Source of the DNA: Mycobacterium colombiense
Lineage (GTDB): Bacteria > Actinomycetota > Actinomycetes > Mycobacteriales > Mycobacteriaceae
Assembly: GCF_001953985.1 (NCBI RefSeq)
Contig: NZ_MBEI01000006.1
Location: 1 to 64,000 of the forward strand
Reading direction: 5' to 3'
DNA: 64,000 nucleotides
The notes under the pieces were generated by a model. That model made no database searches and was not told the DNA's origin. It was given only the letters and a program-made list of their open reading frames with translations. Position 1 is the stretch's first letter. Each line of letters starts with the position of its first letter. A program made the translations under genes and the position numbers. Below are positions 35,163-43,028 of this stretch, in pieces.

Positions 35163-36238
35163 CCGACGTCTATTGCGTTGAGCGGTGCGGTGATCGGCAG
35201 ATCCAGCGACGTCACGATCCCCGGTGCGGCATCGACGACGTAGGGAATGGCGTTGACGACACGCATGGCCGTTGCCTCCATTGCGTTGTCGTTGGCCGAC
35301 TCCGGCGTGTCCTCGGTGCCGAGCCTTAGGTCGCACTGCATATGAGGTTGGCCCTCGATGATGAGGCGGTATGTGCCGTTGCGTGCTGTCGCCCACTCCG
35401 GGGCCAGGTCGGGAGCCATGCGGTTGATGTGTTCGATAGTGATCACCGGCTGACCGTTGACCACGCCGGTGGTTTCGGCGCGGACGGCGCCAACTGTCCC
35501 GGCGGGAATGGTCCCGCACGCTACATGGAGATCACGCGGGGTGATCACGCGCTCGTAGGACTCGGTGACCTCGTCGAGCTCAACGCCGAGTGCCTTGGCG
35601 ACCAAGCCGATGGGCGGCCCCCAGGCGAACTGCTGGGCACCCTCGAGTTCAAGCAGCGGAGTGAATTCCAGCGGCTTGCCGAATCCCATGGCAGTAACCA
35701 TCAGGTCCTGATTCGGATACGCCGAGTAGTCGAAGATCTCCTGCGCGCGAATAGATCGGATCGTGTTCGACAGGGTTGTCAGTAACACCGCAAACTGGTC
35801 ACCGGCGAAGCCCGGCTCGATACCCGAGGTGTAGATGGTCACCCCGCCCGACAAGGCCGCCTCGCGCACCTGGCTCGCGAGCTCGGGAATCCATCTGTCG
35901 GGGAACATCATTCCGGGTGTGTTGGTCGTGACCACGTTGAGCCCGCCGCCGAGCAGACGCACGTAGTCGCGGACCGCGGCGGCATCCATCTCGGCGCTGG
36001 CCGCACCGTAGACGACGCAATCGGGCTTTAACGCGATGATGTCGTCGAGGCCGTTGGTCGTCGTCACTCCGATCGGACCCAGCCCGACAATCTCGCCGAC
36101 GTCGCGTCCTGTCTTCTCCGCGCTGTGCACCCAGACCCCGACCAGCTCGAGGTGCGGACGCCGCACTATCGCGCGTATTGCCAGGCTGCTGATCCAACCG
36201 GTGGAGATGACCGCTACCCGTAACGGCTTGGCCTTCAT
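35159..36238 (-). CDS. DapB-like oxidoreductase (paralogue 6 of 6, divergent cofactor motif)
   Basis: A 359-residue paralogue. It keeps the family layout (GVWVHSAEKTGRDVG, TSGIEPGFAGDQF and the tail AIPYVVDAAPGIV), but the N-terminal Rossmann loop reads VAVISTGWISSLAI; the second conserved Gly of the other five copies is Ser here, so dinucleotide binding may differ. The ATG at 36238 has GAGGAG 8 nt upstream; the ATG at 36244 would be too close. A disrupted SDR lies upstream on the same strand. Reaction unknown. Confidence 0.83.
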   Translation of the reverse strand: MKAKPLRVAVISTGWISSLAIRAIVRRPHLELVGVWVHSAEKTGRDVGEIVGLGPIGVTTTNGLDDIIALKPDCVVYGAASAEMDAAAVRDYVRLLGGGLNVVTTNTPGMMFPDRWIPELASQVREAALSGGVTIYTSGIEPGFAGDQFAVLLTTLSNTIRSIRAQEIFDYSAYPNQDLMVTAMGFGKPLEFTPLLELEGAQQFAWGPPIGLVAKALGVELDEVTESYERVITPRDLHVACGTIPAGTVGAVRAETTGVVNGQPVITIEHINRMAPDLAPEWATARNGTYRLIIEGQPHMQCDLRLGTEDTPESANDNAMEATAMRVVNAIPYVVDAAPGIVTSLDLPITAPLNAIDVG

Positions 36239-36263
36239 TGTCATTGCTCCTCGTCGCAACCTC

Positions 36264-36604
36264 TTACAGATCGGGGATGGGCAGTTCTGAGTTGGGTCCC
36301 TGCAGGCCCCCGTCGACGACGAACACCGAGTTGCTGGCGTAACAGTCGCGCGTCGACAAATACAGGGTCAGCCGGCCGAGGTCGGCGACATCGCCGATGC
36401 GGTGCAGCGGAGTGCGCTCTTTCAACATCTCCTCCGACCCCGGAAGCAGGTCGAAACTCGATTGCAGCCCCGTTGTCATGAATGCGCCCCGCACACCGTC
36501 GCGCCCGCCTCGGCGAGCACTTTGGCGATCCCTTCACCGACGCCGCGCCCCGCGCCGGTCACGATCGCCACCTGACCGGTTAATTCGAACTGTTCCAACG
36601 CCAC
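36264..36604 (-). pseudogene. SDR gene with large internal deletion
   Basis: A minus-strand frame from GTG 36604 encodes a good SDR N-terminus ([20 protein letters not shown], then [11 protein letters not shown]) that ends near 36490. A different frame then encodes a good SDR C-terminus ([17 protein letters not shown], then RIGDVADLGRLTLYLST and FVVDGGLQGP) to the stop at 36264. The central part, including the catalytic Ser and Tyr-x3-Lys, is absent (roughly 130-160 residues missing) and the join is out of frame. The gene is therefore a deletion pseudogene. It lies just upstream of DapB-like paralogue 6. Confidence 0.75.
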
Positions 36605-36623
36605 ACCGGGAACCTACCGGAGG

Positions 36624-36662
36624 GAGAATTATTCTTGCCAAAAAATGAGAATTTAGATTTCG
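36624..36662. promoter_or_regulatory. GAGAAT-type sites upstream of the broken SDR
   Basis: GAGAAT-T-ATTCTT (36624-36636) is a near-palindrome with a short spacer, and GAGAAT-TTAG-ATTTCG (36647-36662) matches the left half and centre of the GAGAAT-N4-ATTCTC motif. The stretch is AT-rich compared with its surroundings. It probably was the operator region of the now disrupted SDR gene. Confidence 0.45.
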
Positions 36663-36731
36663 AATCGCCTTGGGGTACCGGCATGACCCATGCGCCGTCG
36701 AAACCTAGGTCCACTGGTGCTCCCTCTCCGA

Positions 36732-37508
36732 TCAGCTGCCGGTCAGAGCCGGCCGGCGCTTGATGATTCGGGGCGCGAGGTGCACGATCTCGCTGATCAC
36801 CGTCGGGTTGGCGCGTGAAATGGCGATGAGGGAAAGCATGGCACTGGCTACGTCTTCGACCGTAGACATCTCGTCTGGAATCTGGCCTTCGTGTGCCCAT
36901 GCCCGGTATAAATTCGCCAGCAGGTCGCGATCGGCTCCGCGGAGGATCTCGGTGTCACAGGTGGGGCCGACACTGACCCGGATCACGGCGAGATCGGGAT
37001 GCTCGGCTCGCCAGGACCGCAGGATCTCGTCGAGTGCCGCCTTGCTCGCGTGGTAGGCGGCCACACCTGCGCGAGGCCGACCGACGTCGTGGCTCGACGC
37101 GACGATGACCACGGCGTCGTCGGCCAAATGCGGCAGTGCCGCGCGTAGTACGTGGGAGGCGCCGACGGCATTGACGGCGTACGCATGCAGCCAAGTCTCC
37201 ACTTCAGTATCTTCGATCAGCGCGAACGGCACCACGGCGCTGGTGAACACGACCGCATCGAGCTTGCCGAATTTGCCCACGACGTCACCGACGACGGATT
37301 CGACGCCGCGGGGGTCGGACACGTCGAGCTCGTGCGACGATCCGTGCAGTTGATCGGCCAGTTTCGCGAGGAGGTCCAGCCGCCGCGCAGCGAGCGCCAC
37401 GTTGGCGCCCCGGGCATGGGCGGCAACGGCCAATGCCTGTCCGATGCCCGACGATGCGCCGATGATCAACATCCGTGTCCCTGCAATGCTGGAGTCCCGG
37501 TCACTCAT
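36732..37508 (-). CDS. Short-chain dehydrogenase/reductase
   Basis: A 258-residue SDR. The cofactor motif is LIIGASSGIGQAL, the catalytic Ser is in IVASSHDVG and Tyr-x3-Lys in YHASKAALDEI. The segment ILRSWRAEHPDLAVIRVSVG matches the SDR at 21499, suggesting a common subfamily. The ATG at 37508 was chosen because AGGGAG lies about 8 nt upstream. A perfect GAGAAT-GAGG-ATTCTC palindrome lies 44-59 bp upstream. The substrate is unknown. Confidence 0.87.
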   Translation of the reverse strand: MSDRDSSIAGTRMLIIGASSGIGQALAVAAHARGANVALAARRLDLLAKLADQLHGSSHELDVSDPRGVESVVGDVVGKFGKLDAVVFTSAVVPFALIEDTEVETWLHAYAVNAVGASHVLRAALPHLADDAVVIVASSHDVGRPRAGVAAYHASKAALDEILRSWRAEHPDLAVIRVSVGPTCDTEILRGADRDLLANLYRAWAHEGQIPDEMSTVEDVASAMLSLIAISRANPTVISEIVHLAPRIIKRRPALTGS

Positions 37509-37539
37509 GAATCGCTCCCTTCGTGCCGTAGTCAAGGCA

Positions 37540-37567
37540 ATTCTCGCATGTGAGAATGAGGATTCTC
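37540..37567. promoter_or_regulatory. Perfect GAGAAT-N4-ATTCTC palindrome with an extra half-site
   Basis: GAGAAT-GAGG-ATTCTC (37552-37567) is a perfect inverted repeat. A further ATTCTC at 37540-37545 makes a second inverted pair with the same GAGAAT (6-bp spacer). It is located in the gap upstream of the SDR at 36732-37508. The same 16-bp palindrome recurs at 58166. Confidence 0.65.
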
Positions 37568-37596
37568 CGCAAGGGTCGGCTGCAGCCGGTTGACGT

Positions 37597-39210
37597 TCAG
37601 CGGCGCACCAGCAGTCCGCTGAGCTGCTGCGCCAGCTCTACCTTCTTGAGCTTTCCGGTCGCGGTGAACGGAAGATCCTGCTTTGAGGTAACCCAGATAA
37701 ACTTCGGCACCTTGTATGCCGCAAGCCGGCCCCGCAGTTGCACCCGCAATGACTCGCCGTCGAGCGTCGAATCGCCGCACGGCACCACCGCCGCCGCGAC
37801 CACCGTTCCGTCCTCCGGGCTCTCGGCACCGACCACATACGCTTCGAGCACGCCGTCGCAATCGGCAAGTGTCAGTTCTACTTCGCTCGGTGTGACGTTG
37901 GTTCCGCCGCCCGTCTTGATCAGGTCTCCCAACCGACCGGTGAATTTGATCCAGCCGTCGTCGTACTCGACGCCGCAATCACCGGTCCGGTAGTACCCGT
38001 TCGCGGTGAACACATCCTCGCGCTCCCGCTTGTAGAGGCGCTGCATCAATGAGTAACCGCGAACCCAGATCTCACCGCTCGTCCCGACCGGGACCGGTAC
38101 ACCGGTCTCGGGATCGACGAGGATGTGGCTGAGACCCTCGACCGAAAACCCTCCGGTCTCAGCTCGGTCCGGCGGCTGTGGCGGATAAGGGTCCACGCCG
38201 ATGTGGTTGCCGCACAGTTCCGTCATTCCAAGGGCATTCGGCCCCTGGGGTCGCCGGTCCGGGGGCACCATCGCGGGCATGCTGGTGCGCTGCACCGAAC
38301 TCAGGTCGCGCCCGGCGAAATCCGGATGCTCCGACAAAGACTTGCCCTGCTGTGGCCAACCGAGCGCGATCGTCGCGCGGTACCGTTCCATCAATTCCAA
38401 CGCCTCTGCCGCATCAAACGCCGGCTGAGTGACAAGCGTTGCGCCGTGGTGAATCACGGCCTGCAATCCGGTGATCAACCCGCCCACCCAGAAAAACGGC
38501 ATTGCGGTGAACAAGACGCTGTCGGCGGTGATGCCGTACTGGAAGGTGAGGTTATAGCTGTGGCGAACCAGGGTGCCCTGTGTGTGTACCGGCGCCTTCG
38601 GGTCACCAGTACTGCCCGAGGTGTAAATGATCATCGCCTCGTCCGCCGGGGTCACACAGGACTCGACTTCGAGAAGGAAGTCGGCGTCGATGCCTGCCGG
38701 TAGTTCTTTGTCCTCGAATGCCGTCGCCCAGGCCCGGTCACACGGTCCCCACACCCCGATCGTGCGCAGAAACGGCGTCTTGTGCAGGACGATGCGGCCC
38801 GGTTGACGCTGTTCGGCGAGCCCGGACAATGCCTCCTCAAGTCGTTCGGCGAAATCGTGGTTGAGGAAGGCAGACCACGCCAGGACCGCTTTCAGGTCAG
38901 CGTGACGGGCGGTCCAGGCGAGTTCGGACGCCTTGTAGAACGTGTTGAGCGGAACAGCGACGGCGCCGATGCGGGTCGCCGCGAACCAGGCGAGCGCCCA
39001 TTCCACGCTGTTGGGCATCAGAATCCCGACGTGGTCTCCCTTTCCGATGCCCTCGGCGAGCAGTGCCATCGCCAACTGCGATGAACGCAGGTCGAGATCG
39101 ACGTAGGTGAGCACATGTCCGTCGGCGATGAGGAATGGGTTGTCACCGAAACGCTCTGCGGACGATCTCACCAGGGCGGGGACCGTAGGCATGATCGTCG
39201 GGAAGGGCAT
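37597..39210 (-). CDS. Acyl-CoA ligase (FadD-type, AMP-forming)
   Basis: A 537-residue ANL-superfamily enzyme predicted to activate a carboxylic acid to acyl-AMP and then acyl-CoA. The P-loop-like motif is IIYTSGSTGDPKAPVH, the hinge region FTGRLGDLIKTGGGTNVTP, and the adenylation lysine sits in FTATGKLKKVEL at the C-terminus. The length is typical. The chain specificity is unreadable. AAGGA precedes the ATG. It is divergent from the SnoaL-like gene, with a GAGAAC-ACCG-GTTCTC palindrome between them. It may supply the CoA ester consumed by the FadE and MaoC proteins encoded downstream. Confidence 0.92.
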   Translation of the reverse strand: MPFPTIMPTVPALVRSSAERFGDNPFLIADGHVLTYVDLDLRSSQLAMALLAEGIGKGDHVGILMPNSVEWALAWFAATRIGAVAVPLNTFYKASELAWTARHADLKAVLAWSAFLNHDFAERLEEALSGLAEQRQPGRIVLHKTPFLRTIGVWGPCDRAWATAFEDKELPAGIDADFLLEVESCVTPADEAMIIYTSGSTGDPKAPVHTQGTLVRHSYNLTFQYGITADSVLFTAMPFFWVGGLITGLQAVIHHGATLVTQPAFDAAEALELMERYRATIALGWPQQGKSLSEHPDFAGRDLSSVQRTSMPAMVPPDRRPQGPNALGMTELCGNHIGVDPYPPQPPDRAETGGFSVEGLSHILVDPETGVPVPVGTSGEIWVRGYSLMQRLYKREREDVFTANGYYRTGDCGVEYDDGWIKFTGRLGDLIKTGGGTNVTPSEVELTLADCDGVLEAYVVGAESPEDGTVVAAAVVPCGDSTLDGESLRVQLRGRLAAYKVPKFIWVTSKQDLPFTATGKLKKVELAQQLSGLLVRR

Positions 39211-39271
39211 GTGGTCGTCATCCTTCTACATGTTCATTGGGCCTCAACAGAATAGTTGCTTTCCGTCAAAC

Positions 39272-39287
39272 GAGAACACCGGTTCTC
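39272..39287. promoter_or_regulatory. GAGAAC-N4-GTTCTC palindrome
   Basis: GAGAAC-ACCG-GTTCTC is perfectly symmetric (7-bp arms if the flanking C and G are included). It is a variant of the GAGAAT-N4-ATTCTC motif and lies between the divergent ligase and SnoaL-like promoters, about 20 bp upstream of the -10 box of the latter. Confidence 0.6.
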
Positions 39288-39306
39288 GGTACTACTGTCG
39301 TCGAAC

Positions 39307-39312
39307 TACACT
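39307..39312 (+). promoter_or_regulatory. -10 box (TACACT)
   Basis: TACACT lies 7 nt before the ATG at 39320, indicating a leaderless transcript for the SnoaL-like gene and fixing its start. Confidence 0.45.
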
Positions 39313-39319
39313 GCAAACC

Positions 39320-39865
39320 ATGGCGCCGGACCGTCTGGATCGGATCGAGTCCAGTTTGGCGATCAGTCAGCTGCCGAGTCGCTATGCCATGGCGCTGGAC
39401 GCCCGCGACCTGGAGACACTAACGGCGCTTTTCGTCGACGATGTCGACGCCGGCCCGCAGGGCCGCGGCCGGGAGGCGTTGCAGCGCTGGTATGACCGGG
39501 TTCTGCGGCGGTTCTACCGCAGCATCCACCTGATCTGCGGGCACGAGTTCGACTTCGTCGACGCCGATCATGCGACGGGGTCGGTGTACTGTCGCGCGGA
39601 GCACGAGGAGGGTGACGGGTGGTACGTCATCACAATGCGCTACGACGACGTCTACGAACGACGCGATGGCCGGTGGTACTTCGTCAAGCGGCGTGAGCAT
39701 CCGTGGTACTCCGTAGACGTGACCGAACGGCCCGGGCCGGAGTTCATCCGGTGGCCTTCGGACGTTCCGCTTCGCGCGGCCATGCCGCAGCGGATGCCGA
39801 GTTGGCGAGCGTTTTGGGAGAACGGAGATCCCGAGCAACCTGGGCGGCTCTCCCGGCGGCCCTAG
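39320..39865 (+). CDS. SnoaL-like (NTF2-fold) protein
   Basis: A 181-residue protein with the SnoaL/NTF2-like pattern: an N-terminal helix (LAISQLPSRYAMALDARDLE), then LTALFVDDVD, a core with FDFVDADHATGSVYC, and a final strand GRWYFVKRREHPWY. Family members are small alpha+beta barrel enzymes (cyclases, dehydratases, isomerases) or binding proteins. No catalytic residue can be named. The CoA transferase gene follows 75 bp later. A second SnoaL-like gene is at 55657. Confidence 0.75.
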   Translation: MAPDRLDRIESSLAISQLPSRYAMALDARDLETLTALFVDDVDAGPQGRGREALQRWYDRVLRRFYRSIHLICGHEFDFVDADHATGSVYCRAEHEEGDGWYVITMRYDDVYERRDGRWYFVKRREHPWYSVDVTERPGPEFIRWPSDVPLRAAMPQRMPSWRAFWENGDPEQPGRLSRRP

Positions 39866-39899
39866 CCCGTTTACAACGCAGAGCGAAAGTGACATTCTC

Positions 39900-39911
39900 A
39901 TTTACGTAAAT
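39900..39911. promoter_or_regulatory. 12-bp palindrome ATTTACGTAAAT
   Basis: ATTTACGTAAAT is a perfect palindrome placed 30 bp before the CoA transferase start, directly after an ATTCTC half-site (39894-39899). It lies in the 75-bp gap before the CoA transferase and could be an operator for the CoA transferase-P450 pair. Confidence 0.4.
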
Positions 39912-39940
39912 AGCAGTTATCGCGAGCTTGGGAGGGCGTC

Positions 39941-41161
39941 ATTTCCGACGACAAGGTGCTCAGCGGAGTTCGTGTGCTGGAGGTCGCCGCGTGGACGTTC
40001 GTGCCCTCGGCCGGAGCGGTACTCGCGGAGTGGGGCGCAGAAGTCATCAAGGTCGAGCCGCGCGACGGCGGTGACCCCCAGCGCGGGCTGGTCACGATGG
40101 GAATCGTCGACGGGGGCGGCGGGTCGGTCAACTACATGATCGAAATCCCCAACCGGGGTAAGAAATCCATCGGGGTGGACCTGAGCACTCCTGGCGGTCA
40201 GGAAGTAGTGCGCGAGCTGGCCAAGACCTGCGACGTGTTCTTGACCAGTTACCTGCCGGAGCGCCGCAAGAAGCTCGGCATCGGCGTCGAGGACATCAAA
40301 GCGGCCAACCCGAGCATTGTTTATGTGCGGGGGTCGGGGCACGGGCCGAAGGGGCCGGATGCCGACAAGCCTGGCTATGACGGTGTGTCCTACTGGGCGC
40401 GTGGGGGAATCGCTAACGTTCTCACCGAGGACTCCGACGAGCTGGTGCGTTCGCGTCCCGCGTTCGGCGACCTGCTCGGCGGGATGACGATCGCGGGAGG
40501 GATCGCCGCCGCACTCTACAGAAAGGCAACGACTGGGAAGGGCTCGGTGGTCGACGTTTCCCTCCTCGGATTGGCCGCGTGGAACCTCAGCCCCGACGTC
40601 GCGGTGAGCCAGATACACGGTGGCAGCGCCATTCCCAAGTACGGCCACGCCGATTCACCCAACCCGCTGGTGGCCACCTACCGCACGAAAGACGACCGCT
40701 ACGTTCAGCTGATGATGCTGCAACTCGACAAGTTCTACGCCGAGGCGATGCGGGTGATCGGTCTGCCCGAGTTGGTCGACGATCCGCGATTCGCCGATCC
40801 CGCATCCCGGTTCGAGAACCGAGTAAGTCTGGTCGCCCTGCTGGACGAGGCATTTGCCAAGCGCACGTTGGCCGACTGGCGCGAGTCTCTGGCGGCACTC
40901 TCAGGGGCATGGGGAATCGTGCAGACACCGGCCGAGCTTTGTCAGGACCCCGCCGTCGTCGCGAACGGCTACGTCGCGCACACCCAAACCGTCAGCGGAG
41001 TGCCATTTTCGTTGCCCACCAACCCCGTTCAATTCGATGGGCGGTCGGTTGTCCCGCCCGGAGCGCCCGAGCACGGCCAGCAGACTGAGGAAGTCCTGAT
41101 GGATGCGGGCATCGACTGGGACACGATCACGAAGTACAAGGAATCCGGAGCGATCCTGTGA
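39941..41161 (+). CDS. Family III CoA transferase (CaiB/BaiF type), probable ATT start
   Basis: A 406-residue CoA transferase, predicted to move CoA between acyl groups. The N-terminal Rossmann-like segment VLEVAAWTFVPSAGAVLAEW and VIKVEPRDGGDPQRG are standard; the likely catalytic Asp is in RPAFGDLLGGM. Family members usually begin about five residues before the first in-frame GTG (39956), and the preceding codons ISDDKV match a typical N-terminus. An ATT at 39941 lies 4 nt after GGGAGGG, so ATT is the probable start codon. The gene overlaps the next P450 by GTGA. Confidence 0.82.
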   Translation: MSDDKVLSGVRVLEVAAWTFVPSAGAVLAEWGAEVIKVEPRDGGDPQRGLVTMGIVDGGGGSVNYMIEIPNRGKKSIGVDLSTPGGQEVVRELAKTCDVFLTSYLPERRKKLGIGVEDIKAANPSIVYVRGSGHGPKGPDADKPGYDGVSYWARGGIANVLTEDSDELVRSRPAFGDLLGGMTIAGGIAAALYRKATTGKGSVVDVSLLGLAAWNLSPDVAVSQIHGGSAIPKYGHADSPNPLVATYRTKDDRYVQLMMLQLDKFYAEAMRVIGLPELVDDPRFADPASRFENRVSLVALLDEAFAKRTLADWRESLAALSGAWGIVQTPAELCQDPAVVANGYVAHTQTVSGVPFSLPTNPVQFDGRSVVPPGAPEHGQQTEEVLMDAGIDWDTITKYKESGAIL

Positions 41162-42384
41162 GCTCAGCGATCTCCATCGAATTCGACCCGTTCTCAACCG
41201 AATTCTTCAATGGGGCCTACGACACCTACCGACGGCTGCGCGACGAGGCACCCATCTATTACAACGCGAAGTGGGACTTCTGGGCGCTCACCCGGTACGA
41301 CGATGTAGCACCCGCGACCAAAGACCACGAAACCTTCTCGTCGGCCAAGGGCGCGACGCTGGACATGGTCAAGGCCCATGACGACGCCATCCCGGTGCCG
41401 AAGGTGATCATCTCCATGGACCCACCGGAGCATCAGAAGATGCGCAGGCTTGTCAGCAATGTGTTCACCCCGCGGGCGATCGCCGCGTTGGAAGACATGG
41501 TGCGCGACAAAGTTTATGAGCGCATCGAGGCGCTGGATCCGGCGTCCTTCGACGTCGTCGCCGACTTCTCGGCCCTGTTCCCCAACGAGGTCATCACCAC
41601 GATGCTCGGCGTGCCCAAACCGGACCGCGATCAGATCCGCGTTTGGCTGGATTTGCTCCTGGAGCGCCATCCCGGCGAGATCGCGACCACCAAGCGGGGA
41701 TACCAGGCGTCGGTGAGCACCGGCCTGTATTACTACGACCTGGTGCAGCAGCGGCGGGCCCACCCCGAAGATGACATGATCAGCCGTTTGATCGAGACGG
41801 AGATCGAACGTGATGGCGTGGTGGAAAAGCTCACCGATGTCGACATTACGGGTTTCGCAACAATGCTCGGCGGGGCGGGTGCCGAAACGGTCACCAAGTT
41901 GGTGGGCAATGCGATCGTCGCGTTCGCCGACTTTCCCGACCAGTGGCGCAAGCTTCGCGACGACCGAAGCAAAATCCCGGCCGCGGTCGAGGAGTTGCTG
42001 CGCTACGAGGCTCCCTCTCAATATCAGGTGCGGACCGCCACGCGGGACGTAACGTACTACGGGACAACCATTCCGGCCGGGGCTGCGGTGCTACTCGTCA
42101 CAGGTTCGGCGACACGCGACGAGCGCATGTTCGACGACCCCGACCGGTTGGACATCGATCGAGACCGCAAGATGGGTTTCAACCTTGCGTTCGGCTACGG
42201 CATACACAGTTGCCTCGGTGCGGCGCTGGCTCGCATGGAGAGTCGCATCGCGCTCGACGCGTTGTTGGACCTGCTTCCCGAGTACGAAGTCGACCGCGAC
42301 GGGCTACAGCGGGTGGCAATGGCGAATGTCTGCGGTTGGTCACACGTTCCCGTGCGGCGGGGTTGGCTGAGGCCTGCCGTTTAG
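41158..42384 (+). CDS. Cytochrome P450
   Basis: A 408-residue soluble P450. The haem loop LAFGYGIHSCLGAALAR gives Cys352. The I-helix reads LGGAGAETVTKL; the usual Asp/Glu-Thr-Thr is Glu-Thr-Val. ExxR is in EELLRYEAPS. The GTG start overlaps the CoA transferase stop (GTGA), so they are co-translated. Its stop shares TTAG with the convergent TetR gene. CoA transferase + P450 coupling suggests hydroxylation of a CoA-linked or soon-to-be-linked substrate, but this is inference. Confidence 0.92.
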   Translation: MSSAISIEFDPFSTEFFNGAYDTYRRLRDEAPIYYNAKWDFWALTRYDDVAPATKDHETFSSAKGATLDMVKAHDDAIPVPKVIISMDPPEHQKMRRLVSNVFTPRAIAALEDMVRDKVYERIEALDPASFDVVADFSALFPNEVITTMLGVPKPDRDQIRVWLDLLLERHPGEIATTKRGYQASVSTGLYYYDLVQQRRAHPEDDMISRLIETEIERDGVVEKLTDVDITGFATMLGGAGAETVTKLVGNAIVAFADFPDQWRKLRDDRSKIPAAVEELLRYEAPSQYQVRTATRDVTYYGTTIPAGAAVLLVTGSATRDERMFDDPDRLDIDRDRKMGFNLAFGYGIHSCLGAALARMESRIALDALLDLLPEYEVDRDGLQRVAMANVCGWSHVPVRRGWLRPAV

Positions 42385-42983
42385 CGCCGGCGCGCGCCGC
42401 CGTCGACGAATCCTTTCACGACATAGGCCCGCACGAAGTCGGCCACCGCGTCGTCGTCGCGCATATCGATCGTCGGCGACGGAGTCGTGAACAGCGAGAA
42501 TAGGATTCGAGCAAACCACTCGGTCGCAGTGGGGATGTCGAGATCACTTCGGACCTCGCCGGTCAACCTGGCAGCCGATACGTACGGCGCCAGGAACTCG
42601 GTGCATTCCTTGAGGAGCATTGCGGCGTTCTTGGTCATCATCAGGCTGACTTCCGCCTCGTCGAAGTACGCTTCCGGCTCGACGACGCGCCGTGCCTGGC
42701 TCACGAAGACGGCGGCCTCCACGAGCCGGCCCTCCAGGGTGCTACCGCCGCGACGGTCGATCGCCTTGGCCATGTTGCGGTAGAACCGCTGCGATGCCGC
42801 CTCGGCGCAGGCTTCGACGATCGTCTCCTTGTCCCGGAAGTATTCGTAGAACGTGCTGCGGGACACGTCGGCAGCCCGCGCAATGTCGACGATGGTCGTC
42901 TTGGCCAGGCTCTGGGTCCGAAAGCAGGCGAAGGCCGCCGCGATGATGGCAGCGCGGGTGTCAGTCGCGGTCGCTTGCGTCAT
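42381..42983 (-). CDS. TetR-family transcriptional regulator
   Basis: A 200-residue regulator. The N-terminal HTH (about residues 10-57) reads TRAAIIAAAFACFRTQSLAK, then TTIVDIARAADVSRSTFYEY with FRDKETIVEACAE. The C-terminal region is helical with no recognised subfamily. It is the first gene upstream of the igr-like operon's last gene but reads in the same direction, 45 bp beyond its stop, and is convergent with the P450. It is the only TetR gene near the GAGAAT-N4-ATTCTC sites and thus a candidate to bind them. Confidence 0.92.
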   Translation of the reverse strand: MTQATATDTRAAIIAAAFACFRTQSLAKTTIVDIARAADVSRSTFYEYFRDKETIVEACAEAASQRFYRNMAKAIDRRGGSTLEGRLVEAAVFVSQARRVVEPEAYFDEAEVSLMMTKNAAMLLKECTEFLAPYVSAARLTGEVRSDLDIPTATEWFARILFSLFTTPSPTIDMRDDDAVADFVRAYVVKGFVDGGARRR

Positions 42984-43028
42984 GGAGGACCCCTTTCTAG
43001 CTTCCGATGAGAGTAGCGGTGCTGCGAC

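Noticed and set aside
23080..36238. Lysine-pathway dihydrodipicolinate reductases
   Set aside because: Only the N-terminal Rossmann part resembles DapB; length is about 100 residues greater, the C-terminal domain differs and six copies in a catabolic setting do not fit lysine synthesis.
42487..42503. GAGAAT-AGG-ATTCGA inside the TetR gene
   Set aside because: It resembles the recurrent palindrome but has the wrong spacing and lies in coding sequence; likely chance.
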